The notes beneath the pieces are model-generated. The model saw nothing but the letters and a program-made list of their open reading frames with translations. It had not been told where the DNA came from and searched no databases. Shown one piece after another: positions 1 to 7,997 of a stretch of DNA of 35,719 nucleotides (its first letter is position 1; every line of letters starts with the position of its first letter). A program made the position numbers and the translations under genes. Source of the stretch: Candidatus Aminicenantes bacterium UBA4820 (GTDB lineage Bacteria > Acidobacteriota > UBA4820); the NCBI GenBank assembly GCA_002402325.1, contig DHFQ01000158.1:1-35719 (forward strand), read 5' to 3'.

Positions 1-73
1 GTCAAATCAAGATGCAAATCAATATTAGATTTTGGGTCAACCAATTTTAATTTAAAGAGAAAGCGTTCTGTGC

Positions 74-79
74 TAAAAT
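74..79 (+). promoter_or_regulatory. -10 box of a probably leaderless promoter
   Basis: TAAAAT preceded by TGC lies exactly 5 bases before the ATG at 85, and no Shine-Dalgarno sequence is present. A transcript from this box would begin at or next to the start codon. The -35 region (TTTAAA at 51-56, 17-base spacing) is weak. Confidence 0.45.
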
Positions 80-84
80 AAAAA

Positions 85-678
85 ATGAGTAATAAGAAAG
101 TAATTAGAGAATTTTTTATAAAAGATGAAATCCTCGGCGAAGTTGCAAAAAACTGTCCTCTTCCGACATTGAACATTTACGGTAAGAGGGGGAGTTATCT
201 GGCTTTAATTGAGGCAATTATAAGTCAACAACTTTCACCAATTGCAGCAACAAAAATTTATGAAAGATTCGAAAATGAAGTCAAAATTAAAAATATCCCT
301 CAATATGTTTCAAGACTAAAAATTGAAGATTTAAGGAAAATGGGAATCTCAACTTCAAAATGCCAGTGCATAATTGAACTTTCAAAAAAGGTTGCCTTCT
401 TGGAACTTAACTTAAATAAAATAAAGGAATTGAGTAACGAGGAGATCATTTCTAAATTAACAAAAATTAAGGGAATTGGAGTGTGGACTGTCTATATGTT
501 TTTGATATTCGGGCTAAAAAGAGAGGATATCTGGCCCTTTAACGATTACGGGATTAGAAAAAAACTTTCAATTTTGTTAAAAAGAGATAAGATTCTTTCT
601 TTTGATGAGACAAAAAAGATTGGAGAAAAGTGGATTCCTTATAGGTCTTATGCAAGTTGCTACCTCTGGGAAATATAA
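85..678 (+). CDS. DNA-3-methyladenine glycosylase II family (AlkA-like, HhH-GPD)
   Basis: Base-excision repair glycosylase that would remove alkylated purines from DNA. The 197-residue protein is the compact HhH-GPD form without the N-terminal AlkA domain. IISQQLS (45-51) opens the HhH-GPD fold. The helix-hairpin-helix KIKGIGVWT is at about 127-135, and the catalytic aspartate is D154 in the FNDYGIRK motif. The conserved WIPYRSYA segment follows at 183-190. The ATG at 85 has no ribosome binding site but sits 5 bases after a -10 box, so the mRNA is probably leaderless. It converges on the dual-receiver gene and shares a terminator with it. The family is secure; the exact lesion spectrum is not. 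Confidence 0.9.
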   Translation: MSNKKVIREFFIKDEILGEVAKNCPLPTLNIYGKRGSYLALIEAIISQQLSPIAATKIYERFENEVKIKNIPQYVSRLKIEDLRKMGISTSKCQCIIELSKKVAFLELNLNKIKELSNEEIISKLTKIKGIGVWTVYMFLIFGLKREDIWPFNDYGIRKKLSILLKRDKILSFDETKKIGEKWIPYRSYASCYLWEI

Positions 679-682
679 AAAA

Positions 683-702
683 CCTCGCCCTTTCGGGCGA
701 GG
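683..702. terminator. Bidirectional rho-independent terminator
   Basis: A perfect 8-bp stem (CCTCGCCC / GGGCGAGG) with a TTTC loop lies between two convergent genes. The leftward strand reads TTTTTT right after the stem, the rightward strand a T-rich stretch, so it can stop both transcripts. Confidence 0.85.
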
Positions 703-729
703 CTATGAATTTTATTTTGAAAACTTTAA

Positions 730-1884
730 TTATGCTACTTTGAGGTTCTTTTCGGTTATGGAGTATAACTCTTCAGGGGTGAAGGGTTTTGCAAGGTAGT
801 CATCGGCACCCCTTCTTACTGATTCAACTGCACTTTCAATTGAAGCAAAGCCCGTCAGAACGATAACCGCTGATTCGGGTGAAACTTTCTTTAATTTTGG
901 TATAAGGTCAAGCCCATTTTCGTTTCCAAGTTTCATATCAACAATAACAAGGTGATACTTTGAAGACTGTGCCTTTGAAAGGGCATCCTTTGAATTGAAG
1001 GCGGACTCAACGACAAATCCTCTTCTCTCATAAGTTTTCCTTACGCTGTTGACAACAACCGCCTCGTCATCAACTACAAGGATTCTTAAAGCATTCTGAG
1101 CCTTGAGAGCCTTTCTGTAATGACCAACTATCGGCATATCTGAGCCCCCGAGAGACATTGCGTAGGCTTCGTTTGTATATTCGCTAACTTCTGAGTAGGA
1201 GAATGGCATATCAACATCTATTGCATCATCGGCAAGTTTTTGAGATTGAGCCTTTGCCAGTTTTTGAGCCTTTGCAACAAATGGGCAGATATCCTTGCAT
1301 TCGCCTGATTTCAAATACTTTTTGCAATTTCTTTGACCTTTCGGGCAAAAATCTAATGCAACTTCCTCTTTATGGATATGGGCAACCGGGACATCTGATC
1401 TTGTAAGATTCTCTACATATTCAGTTGAAGTGGCTCTTGCAACCTCTCTTGCATCAAATGGCATATCAACATCAATCATTTCAGATTCTGGAAGTGTGTC
1501 TGAAGCCTTGTACTCTTTCGTCCCTCCAAGGGCTTTTTCTACTGCTTCATCAAGTTCCTGTGGTGTAAAAGGTTTTGGTAGAAACCCACCCGCACCATAC
1601 TTTGTGGCTTCTACCGCTGAATTGATTGAAGGATAACCTGTGATGATCAAGAAAGGTAATTCCCTGTTTTCGTTCCTGACTGTTTTCAAAAGGTCAAGCC
1701 CAGAAACCTTGGGCATCATAAGGTCTGCTACAACCAGATTGAACTCTCCATTTCTAATCTCTTTTAGAGCCTCTTCGCCATTTTTGCAGGCAACAGTCTC
1801 ATAACCTTTTTTCTCAAGAATCTTTCCAACGCTTTGAATGATATTTGGTTCATCATCTACCACTAAAACTTTTAATCTATCCAT
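730..1884 (-). CDS. Dual receiver-domain response regulator with a cysteine-cluster linker
   Basis: Signal-transduction protein of 384 residues with two CheY-like receiver domains and no DNA-binding or enzymatic output. Receiver 1 (about 4-120) has D10/D11, phosphoacceptor D54 and K104. Receiver 2 (about 266-384) has D272/D273, D316, T344 and K366. The linker contains a repeated unit: IDVDMPF at 137-143 and 222-228, each followed about 13-15 residues later by Y-x2-x-L-x-x-SD-[VM]-P (156-166 and 241-251). Four cysteines lie between the two units (C180, C187, C196, C200), suggesting a metal or Fe-S site. The start has AGGAG 7 bases upstream. A sigma-54 promoter lies at 1944-1960. It is probably an adaptor or phosphate sink in a redox-linked pathway; the partner kinase is not in the window. 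Confidence 0.85.
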   Translation of the reverse strand: MDRLKVLVVDDEPNIIQSVGKILEKKGYETVACKNGEEALKEIRNGEFNLVVADLMMPKVSGLDLLKTVRNENRELPFLIITGYPSINSAVEATKYGAGGFLPKPFTPQELDEAVEKALGGTKEYKASDTLPESEMIDVDMPFDAREVARATSTEYVENLTRSDVPVAHIHKEEVALDFCPKGQRNCKKYLKSGECKDICPFVAKAQKLAKAQSQKLADDAIDVDMPFSYSEVSEYTNEAYAMSLGGSDMPIVGHYRKALKAQNALRILVVDDEAVVVNSVRKTYERRGFVVESAFNSKDALSKAQSSKYHLVIVDMKLGNENGLDLIPKLKKVSPESAVIVLTGFASIESAVESVRRGADDYLAKPFTPEELYSITEKNLKVA

Positions 1885-1943
1885 TTTCGTATCTCCTATC
1901 TTCTTCTAAAATTTGGTGCCTTTCGGCATCCGCAATTATATAT

Positions 1944-1960
1944 AGCAAAGAGCGTGCCAA
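1944..1960 (-). promoter_or_regulatory. Sigma-54 (RpoN) -24/-12 promoter
   Basis: Read leftward the sequence is TTGGCACG-CTCT-TTGCT, which matches the TGGCACG-N4-TTGCW consensus at every position with exact -24 GG and -12 GC spacing. Transcription would start near 1933, giving a leader of about 49 bases before the ATG at 1884. It therefore needs an enhancer-binding AAA+ activator. Confidence 0.85.
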
Positions 1961-2023
1961 CAGACGGAAAATTGACTAAATCTTTAATAATCAAAGTGTT
2001 AGCATTTTTTTGAAAAGGCAAAA

Positions 2024-2046
2024 AGTGAATATAAAAATTATTCACT
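2024..2046. promoter_or_regulatory. Palindromic activator site (candidate enhancer for the sigma-54 promoter)
   Basis: AGTGAATA-N7-TATTCACT is a perfect 8-bp dyad centred about 100 bases upstream of the predicted leftward start near 1933, the usual position of an upstream activating sequence. Two further TATTCACT half-sites lie at 2164-2171 and 2183-2190. Confidence 0.5.
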
Positions 2047-2163
2047 ATTTCATTTAAAAATTTTAGTTGAAAGTAATCTCTTTTCCGCCAAAATTGTAAC
2101 TCTTGTATTATCAATATATTACAAAAATTTAAGGCAAATGCTACCTAAAATGAATAAAAATTA

Positions 2164-2190
2164 TATTCACTTTAAAGAATTTTATTCACT
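2164..2190 (+). repeat. Two direct TATTCACT half-sites upstream of lepB
   Basis: Copies at 2164-2171 and 2183-2190 are 19 bases apart and end 14 bases before the lepB -10 box. They match the half-sites of the dyad at 2024-2046, so one regulator may act on both divergent genes. Confidence 0.4.
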
Positions 2191-2204
2191 TGATTAAAAG
2201 GTGT

Positions 2205-2210
2205 TAAAAT
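2205..2210 (+). promoter_or_regulatory. lepB -10 box, probably leaderless
   Basis: GTTAAAAT ends 5 bases before the ATG at 2216, the same geometry as the glycosylase gene at 85. No Shine-Dalgarno sequence is present. Confidence 0.45.
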
Positions 2211-2215
2211 AGTTT

Positions 2216-2716
2216 ATGGCTTTTAAGGAGACTTTAAAAAATTTCTTTTTTCCAACGCTGTCCAGAGCCCTTTTTATAAGAGTTGCGTTTCTTGCGATAC
2301 TTACCTTTCTTATTTTCTACTTTTTAATTATTCCGATAAAGTTGAAAGGTAAAAGTATGGAGCCAACTTTAAGAGATGGTTCTCTTCATTTCATTACTCC
2401 TGTCGTTTATTGGTTCAGAGCCCCATCACGAGGAGACATCGTTGCAATAAAAATGGCGGGAAGAAGGGTTCTCCTTTTAAAAAGGATAGTCGCATTGGAA
2501 GGAGAAGAGGTTTCATTCAAAGGCGGTTCCCTTTACATCAATGGCGTTCAATTCAAAGAGGATTATGTCAAAGATGAATGCGATTGGGAATATGAGGGAA
2601 AGGTTGTAGAAAAAGGGAAAGTTTTTGTGGTTGGGGATAACAGAGGAGTTCCAATTGAAAGCCACGATTTTGGTGAGGTTTCAAAGAAAAGAATTTTGGG
2701 GAAGTTGATATGGTGA
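2216..2716 (+). CDS. lepB: Signal peptidase I
   Basis: Membrane serine protease (S26) that cleaves signal peptides of exported proteins. The 166-residue protein has one N-terminal membrane segment (about 20-40). The catalytic serine is S47 in GKSMEPTL, the general-base lysine K89 in LLKRIVAL, and the GDNRGVPIES box is the family's C-terminal signature. It is the short single-span form. The start is taken at the first ATG, directly after the promoter. The last codons overlap the next gene, so the two are probably translated together. Its location just ahead of a large secreted protein suggests it may process that substrate, though this is inference. Confidence 0.93.
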   Translation: MAFKETLKNFFFPTLSRALFIRVAFLAILTFLIFYFLIIPIKLKGKSMEPTLRDGSLHFITPVVYWFRAPSRGDIVAIKMAGRRVLLLKRIVALEGEEVSFKGGSLYINGVQFKEDYVKDECDWEYEGKVVEKGKVFVVGDNRGVPIESHDFGEVSKKRILGKLIW

Positions 2717-3207
2717 AGAAAAGGGCTTTCATAATAGGTTCAATAGTAGCACTGATTCTGATGGCTACTGTTCTTTTTTATCCAACCGAAAAAAGAAAAA
2801 TAAAAAGGGTTTTAAAAAGAGGGTGCGAATGGGTTGAAAAAAAGGGAGATGAAAACCCTCTTGTCTTTGCTGTAAAGTCTAAGAATGGAGAAAAAATATT
2901 TTCTAAAATTGTCTTTTTAAAGTATGATAAATATAACTTTAAAAGAGATGTCTCAATTGAAGAAATTGAAAGAGGTTACATTTCACTGATGCAATCAGTC
3001 AAAAGCCTTAATGTAAAGATAACCGATTTCAATATAGAAATTGATGATAATATAAGTGCTACTTGCGATGCGACTGTTTTGATTGATACAAGTGGTGAAA
3101 TTTACAGTGATTTAAAAAATGTGAGCGAAGTTTTATTCACTCTAAAAAAGGAAGATAAAGGCTGGAGGATAAGTGGAATTGAGGTTGTTGAGGTTCTCCA
3201 AAAATAA
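2710..3207 (+). CDS. Membrane-anchored protein of unknown function, possibly NTF2-like
   Basis: I do not recognise a named family. The 165-residue product has a basic N-terminus and one hydrophobic segment (about 6-23), then an exported domain of about 140 residues. The pattern (two helices, then beta-strands ending in ATVLIDTSGE and WRISGIEVVEV) resembles the cone-shaped NTF2/DUF4440 fold seen in many small periplasmic proteins. The ATG at 2710 overlaps the end of lepB by 7 bases; a GTG at 2713 is an alternative. Its 3' end overlaps the start of the large secreted protein by 35 bases, so the three genes form a tight operon. Confidence 0.7.
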   Translation: MVKKRAFIIGSIVALILMATVLFYPTEKRKIKRVLKRGCEWVEKKGDENPLVFAVKSKNGEKIFSKIVFLKYDKYNFKRDVSIEEIERGYISLMQSVKSLNVKITDFNIEIDDNISATCDATVLIDTSGEIYSDLKNVSEVLFTLKKEDKGWRISGIEVVEVLQK

Positions 3208-5920
3208 AAAAGAAGTTACCTTTTTTTTATTGATTGTTTTTTTTACGATTGTCAATGCTCTCTGTCAGGAACCGTCTCATGAGCAGGTATGGCCCACAAT
3301 TTTTGACCCGGCAAGATATGACTATTTTTACCAATCCCACCCATGGCTTGCTATTAACCCATTCAATTCTCAAATTATTTATGTTTATGCGTCGGGTAAG
3401 TTGTTGAAAAGCATAAACGGTGGGTATAATTGGAAAGAAATAGGTAAAGGACTTTTGGAGAGGGCATCCTTTCCAGGAATAGAAAACGGCTATGCCACCC
3501 GTTTAACCTTTTCCCCTTTTGACCCTTCAGGAAACACTTTACTTTTAGGAACCAATCGTGAAGGGGTAAGTGGGGCACCATTTCTATCTACTGATGGCGG
3601 TGAGATATGGCAACCTATAAATATTTGCGAAAAAGGTCCGGGGCTTAAAAATCTTACCTACAGGTTCACCGATGGGACAAATGGAATTTTTAGCAATAAA
3701 GAAGAAAACTATATTTATCTAACATCAAATGGACAGGTTGGAGCACAGCCAGTTTTTTTAGGAAATCTCAACTATAAGACAAAAAAAATGAGCATCTATG
3801 AAAATACTATGTTTCCTTTGAGACTTAACTCTTGCTTTGCAACTACACTTCAACTAAAATGTCCAAACAAAGGCAATCAGCAGGGTTGCTGGCAATATAG
3901 CGATCGTCCGTGGTATTGGGGAGGAGATCTTCGTTTAACTCTTCTTCCCGATTCTAATGATTATTTTGAAACGGATGACCATGGGCTTATTAATGATTGC
4001 GATTACCCTGCCTGTCATACCACGACAAAAATGAAAATCTTTGATCCAGATGATAAATTTCATTGCCTGGTTGATAATGTTTATTTTGATACCTCCTTTT
4101 TTAAGGATTTGTGCACTCTAAAACATAAGTCGCATCAATCAAAATGGCACTTTTTATCTCCTGTTTATTATTCTCAAGAAGGATTGACATTCTATTCGGT
4201 GCTTACCAAAGTTCAGGAGTATGGGGACAACTACAACGAACCTCTTGAGCGATGCCATTTACCATATTCAGTTCTTGCAAAATGCGATGGCAGTGATGAA
4301 AACAATGAATGGGTTTTTAAAGTTGTGGCAAATGGAAGATTGCCTTATGGTTACAATGGACCTTCCCGTCAAATCAAAAAGAGAGGAGATTGGCTTTTTG
4401 TGTTGAGTGCAACCCCTTCCTACAATCAAGGAACTTTACTCTCGTACAATGTTGCAACAAAAAAATGGATTGTCTTTGATGGAGTTGTAACTTTTGATTT
4501 TGAGGTTGTTGATTTAAGTGAGGGTAATATCGGAATTTATTACATCAATTTCTATAAAGATAAACAGGGTGTTTATCATACAGAACTGAAGATGATTTCA
4601 TTTAATCCTTTTAAAGCACAATGGACAAATCAAGTCGTTTATGATTTTACCGCTCTTTTTACAGGATTAACATCTTTTCGTGTTTTTAATGACGGATATC
4701 TTTATTCTGATCAAAGGGAACTAATTTATGAAAATTATTGCCAAAAAATTGGAAATAGAAATTTAGAGATTTTAAATGATAATTTTGCTTTTTTTTACTC
4801 TGGAAGCACATTTATTACGCTAAGAAGAAATGACAAAAGAGATTTTGTTTATAAGAACTATTGCTGGATTGAAGAAGGATACTTAAATTCAAACTTCAAA
4901 CTCTGCACATCAAACTTTACCTCAACCGCAATTAAGTCGGTAGGTGATGAAATATGGGGTTATTTATCAAGTGATGCTGGAATATGGAGGAATAAAAAAC
5001 TTAACGCAAAAGCATCATCCCCTCAAGAATTAACTTCTTCATTTGAACATATAAGCGGCGGATATGGAACAACTTTGGAGGGGCAAATTCCATCAGATGA
5101 TTTTGGGAATTACTGCTACAAAGTGGTTTTAGATAAAAGAGATTTTTCTGAGCGAACGCTTTATTCTGCCTGTAAAAGTGGACTCTGGAAGGGAATTGAA
5201 AACGAAAGTGGTGGAAAAGTTCGGTGGAGAAGAGTTTTAGAGCCAAAAGATAACCAATTTCCCGATGGTGGTGTTAAGAATGTTCTTATAAACGATTGTT
5301 TTATTTTTGCTGTAACAAAAGAGGGAATATGGCGTTCAAATAATGATGTGGATTGGGATTTGATTTACGATGCAAACCTTTACGGAGGACCTGTTACTGC
5401 GATTTCTTCCTTTGAAGATTCTCCAGATGAAATTGCGTGGGCAGTCGGATCAAATTTATACGAAGAATCCATAGAGGGGAAAATTTATTTAAGTGAAAAT
5501 GAAGGAAGCAATTTTTATGCTATCACAACGCTAAGTAAAGAGGAAACGCCGATTAATCTTATACAATGCGTTACCAATTCTTGGTGTCATTCAATTTTTT
5601 TCCTCGACAATCAGGGTATTTTAAAAAGAATTCAGATAAAGTCACAATCTTTACCTATCTCAATAATCAACCAGAATCTCCCTCCCGTGATCTCTCAATT
5701 AGATTATAACCAGAATATTTCAGCGATAGGAGGAGAAGAGCCCTACTATTTCTGGATTGAAAGCGGAGAACTTCCAGAGGGATTAATTTTAAAAAGTGAT
5801 GGAACAATTTTCGGAAATACAGATAAGGCAGGAAATTTCCCCTTTAAGATAAGAGTGGTAGATTCAAATTGTAATGAAGGAGCGTTTGATTGCCTGATAA
5901 AGGTTGTTTGTCCACGGTAA
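3173..5920 (+). CDS. Large secreted Asp-box beta-propeller protein with C-terminal Ig-like domain
   Basis: A 915-residue exported protein. A positively charged N-terminus and hydrophobic core (about 13-31, ending near ALCQ) form a signal peptide. Asp-box (BNR) motifs such as SINGGYNWKEIG and STDGGEIWQPI occur near residues 79-90 and 139-149, typical of sialidase/sortilin-type propellers in which SxDxGxxW repeats mark blade edges. The C-terminal ~75 residues match the putative Ig (He_PIG) pattern: GGEEPYYFWIESGELPEGL, then DGTIFGNT and a terminal beta-strand. It is unusually rich in cysteine, suggesting disulfides. GGAGG 5 bases upstream supports the GTG at 3173. No catalytic residues of a glycosidase are recognised; a binding or structural surface role is equally possible. 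Confidence 0.8.
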   Translation: MELRLLRFSKNKKEVTFFLLIVFFTIVNALCQEPSHEQVWPTIFDPARYDYFYQSHPWLAINPFNSQIIYVYASGKLLKSINGGYNWKEIGKGLLERASFPGIENGYATRLTFSPFDPSGNTLLLGTNREGVSGAPFLSTDGGEIWQPINICEKGPGLKNLTYRFTDGTNGIFSNKEENYIYLTSNGQVGAQPVFLGNLNYKTKKMSIYENTMFPLRLNSCFATTLQLKCPNKGNQQGCWQYSDRPWYWGGDLRLTLLPDSNDYFETDDHGLINDCDYPACHTTTKMKIFDPDDKFHCLVDNVYFDTSFFKDLCTLKHKSHQSKWHFLSPVYYSQEGLTFYSVLTKVQEYGDNYNEPLERCHLPYSVLAKCDGSDENNEWVFKVVANGRLPYGYNGPSRQIKKRGDWLFVLSATPSYNQGTLLSYNVATKKWIVFDGVVTFDFEVVDLSEGNIGIYYINFYKDKQGVYHTELKMISFNPFKAQWTNQVVYDFTALFTGLTSFRVFNDGYLYSDQRELIYENYCQKIGNRNLEILNDNFAFFYSGSTFITLRRNDKRDFVYKNYCWIEEGYLNSNFKLCTSNFTSTAIKSVGDEIWGYLSSDAGIWRNKKLNAKASSPQELTSSFEHISGGYGTTLEGQIPSDDFGNYCYKVVLDKRDFSERTLYSACKSGLWKGIENESGGKVRWRRVLEPKDNQFPDGGVKNVLINDCFIFAVTKEGIWRSNNDVDWDLIYDANLYGGPVTAISSFEDSPDEIAWAVGSNLYEESIEGKIYLSENEGSNFYAITTLSKEETPINLIQCVTNSWCHSIFFLDNQGILKRIQIKSQSLPISIINQNLPPVISQLDYNQNISAIGGEEPYYFWIESGELPEGLILKSDGTIFGNTDKAGNFPFKIRVVDSNCNEGAFDCLIKVVCPR

Positions 5921-6028
5921 CTTTTTTTAGGATAATTGAAAATTGCCATCAATAATCAAACATCTTATTTTCTTTAGTTTTTGGCATTACAAAATTTTTA
6001 AGGCTGATTAGTTTTAATAAAAATAAAA

Positions 6029-6049
6029 GGGGAAGGGTTTTCCTTCCCC
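6029..6049. terminator. Bidirectional rho-independent terminator
   Basis: Stem GGGGAAGG / CCTTCCCC with a GTTTT loop, followed by ATTTTTT on the right and by TTTTATTTTT when read leftward. It lies between the secreted-protein gene and the convergent malic enzyme gene and can end both. Confidence 0.85.
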
Positions 6050-6098
6050 ATTTTTTAATTGCATCCACAACTTTTGATACTACTTGTTCTCATAAAAC

Positions 6099-7376
6099 CT
6101 AACTTTTTAAAATCATCCCTTCAAGTTTTGCTTTGTATCCATCCCAGTCCTCAATTGGGTGAAGGGCAACACCTGTATCACAGGCTGCCTTTGCAACCGC
6201 CGATGCCTCCCATACTAAAACTCTTGGGTCAAATGGCTTTGGAATAACATAATCAGGTCCATATTTAAGTTCAACACCGCCATAAGCTTTCCTAACACTT
6301 TCAAGGACAGGCTCCTTGGCGAGAGCAGCAAGCGCCTTAGATGCAGCAAGCTTCATCTCTTCATTTATTGCCGTTGCCTTTACGTCAAGAGCACCTCTGA
6401 AAATGAATGGGAATCCCAAAACGTTGTTGACCTGATTTGGATAATCAGACCTTCCTGTCGCCATTATGATGTCGTTTCGTGCCTCTTTTGCATCAGGATA
6501 TGGAATTTCTGGATCTGGGTTCGCCATTGCAAAGACTATCGGATTTTTAGCCATAGATTTTACCATTTCCTGAGTAACAAGTCCTTTTACAGAGCAACCA
6601 AGGAAGACATCACACCCTTTCATTGCCTCAGCGAGGGTTCTTAACTTTGTATCCTGTGCAAAATACTCCTTATAAGGATTCATCCCCTCTTTTCTTCCTT
6701 TGTAAATTACACCTTTTGTGTCAACAAGGATGATGTTGTCATGAGAAACACCCAATAGTTCATAAAATTTCGTGCAGGCAATAGCGGCTGCCCCTGCCCC
6801 TGAAACGACAACTCTGAGTTTCTTAATCTCTTTTCCTGCAAGTTCACAGGCATTGATGAGTGCAGCGCCTGAAATTATTGCAGTTCCGTGCTGGTCATCA
6901 TGAAACACGGGGATTTTCATAGTCTTTTTGAGCGTCTCTTCAATGTAAAAACATTCTGGAGCCTTAATGTCTTCAAGGTTAATGCCGCCCAATGTCGGCT
7001 CCATCAATTGACAGAACTTGATTACCTCATCAGGGTCGTGAGTATTGATCTCTATGTCAAAGACATCAACAAGGCCAAACCTTTTAAACAAAACTCCCTT
7101 TCCCTCCATAACAGGTTTTCCTGCAAGTGCTCCAATGTCGCCAAGTCCCAATACCGCTGTTCCATTTGAAACAACGGCAACTAAATTTCCCTTGTTTGTG
7201 TAACGGTAGGCGTCTTCCGGATTTTTCTCGATTTTAAGACAGGGAATAGCGACACCTGGAGTGTAGGCAAGGGACAAATCCATCTGGGTTAGACACGGTT
7301 TGGTTGTAACTACTTCAATTTTTCCTGGTCTTGGAAACTCATGGTAATTAAGTGCATCTTCTTCTTTAATAGCCAT
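6099..7376 (-). CDS. NAD(P)-dependent malic enzyme (decarboxylating), short form
   Basis: Converts malate to pyruvate, CO2 and NAD(P)H in the cytosol. The 425-residue length is that of the bacterial form lacking the C-terminal phosphotransacetylase-like domain of MaeB. Key residues visible are Y38 in SLAYTPGV, K93 in EGKGVLFKRF, the metal ligands E135/D136 and D160/D161 in FHDDQHGTA, and the Rossmann motif SGAGAAA at 192-198. GGAGG sits 5 bases before the ATG. It is the last gene of the meaB-mceE operon, so malate derived from succinyl-CoA could be drained to pyruvate. Cofactor preference cannot be told from sequence by eye. Confidence 0.93.
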   Translation of the reverse strand: MAIKEEDALNYHEFPRPGKIEVVTTKPCLTQMDLSLAYTPGVAIPCLKIEKNPEDAYRYTNKGNLVAVVSNGTAVLGLGDIGALAGKPVMEGKGVLFKRFGLVDVFDIEINTHDPDEVIKFCQLMEPTLGGINLEDIKAPECFYIEETLKKTMKIPVFHDDQHGTAIISGAALINACELAGKEIKKLRVVVSGAGAAAIACTKFYELLGVSHDNIILVDTKGVIYKGRKEGMNPYKEYFAQDTKLRTLAEAMKGCDVFLGCSVKGLVTQEMVKSMAKNPIVFAMANPDPEIPYPDAKEARNDIIMATGRSDYPNQVNNVLGFPFIFRGALDVKATAINEEMKLAASKALAALAKEPVLESVRKAYGGVELKYGPDYVIPKPFDPRVLVWEASAVAKAACDTGVALHPIEDWDGYKAKLEGMILKS

Positions 7377-7392
7377 TTTAACCTCCTTAATC

Positions 7393-7668
7393 TTACGGCA
7401 ACTCTTTTGACATCACACTATAAAGAAACTCTCTAATTTCCTTTAACCTTTTCTCTTCAACAACATCAAACCTGTCTTCAATGATTCTCTTGATCTCTTC
7501 ACTATCCCCCTTTATCCTATTTTCATCAAGCAAAATCTCTAAAGAAGATATTTTATCAAAAAGTTGAATTAAAAGCATCTTTTGAGTTCTTTTTGGGCAA
7601 TTATTGAATCCATTTAAAATATCATCAAGGAGTGTTCCGATTGTTTTATCAAATGGATCGTAACTCAC
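7393..7668 (-). CDS. Small conserved-operon protein of unknown function
   Basis: A 91-residue acidic, helical, soluble protein with no family recognised. It has no signal peptide or membrane segment. It overlaps the upstream gene by 4 bases (ATGA type) and ends 16 bases before malic enzyme, so it is co-translated in the methylmalonyl-CoA operon. Confidence 0.6.
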   Translation of the reverse strand: MSYDPFDKTIGTLLDDILNGFNNCPKRTQKMLLIQLFDKISSLEILLDENRIKGDSEEIKRIIEDRFDVVEEKRLKEIREFLYSVMSKELP

Positions 7669-7997
7669 TTTAGAAGTCTCTCTTTTGCCCTCTTTTTTGT
7701 AATTTCCTCAAATTTCATGCTCAAAGAGGGAACAGAACCCATAGTTTCATCGACTATTATTTTTTCAACCCTCAAATAGGGGAAAAATATCGTATTGGGA
7801 CCAACCATTCTTTCCTTTCCAGATGCCTCTTGATGTGCAAAATCCTCAAAGGCGTTTAATTCAAGCCCCCTCAACCAGACGCCAGAAGATGATGTTTCAA
7901 GGAGAATTCCCCACAACTTTTCTCGTGGTTCTTTGAGGTAGATAACGACAACTTCTTTTGTGGTTCTTGTTTTAGGACTTAATTTTTTTGTCATCAT
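7665..7997 (-). CDS. Conserved hypothetical protein, possible small beta-barrel
   Basis: A 110-residue protein. The N-terminal half reads as alternating beta-strands (VVVIYLKEPREKLWGILLE, SSSGVWLRGLEL), followed by an acidic segment and a conserved-looking FFPYLRVEKIIVDETMG block near 71-87. I recall proteins of this pattern as uncharacterised in several anaerobic and acidobacterial genomes, but assign no function. The pattern would suit an SH3/Sm-like barrel. It overlaps mceE by 26 bases and the next gene by 4, so it is firmly within the operon. Confidence 0.65.
   Translation of the reverse strand: MMTKKLSPKTRTTKEVVVIYLKEPREKLWGILLETSSSGVWLRGLELNAFEDFAHQEASGKERMVGPNTIFFPYLRVEKIIVDETMGSVPSLSMKFEEITKKRAKERLLK

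Larger units (their letters stand above)
1885..2215. other. 331-bp divergent control region
   Basis: It separates the dual-receiver gene (leftward) from lepB (rightward). It contains a leftward sigma-54 promoter, a small GNRA-type hairpin in the leftward leader (TGCC-GAAA-GGCA, 1917-1928), four copies of TATTCACT, and the lepB -10 box. A 72-codon leftward frame here (1896-2114) has no recognisable product and is covered by these regulatory sites, so it is not called. Confidence 0.6.

Noticed and set aside
1896..2114. 72-codon leftward frame upstream of the dual receiver
   Set aside because: It spans the sigma-54 promoter and the palindrome, has no ribosome binding site and no recognisable protein features.
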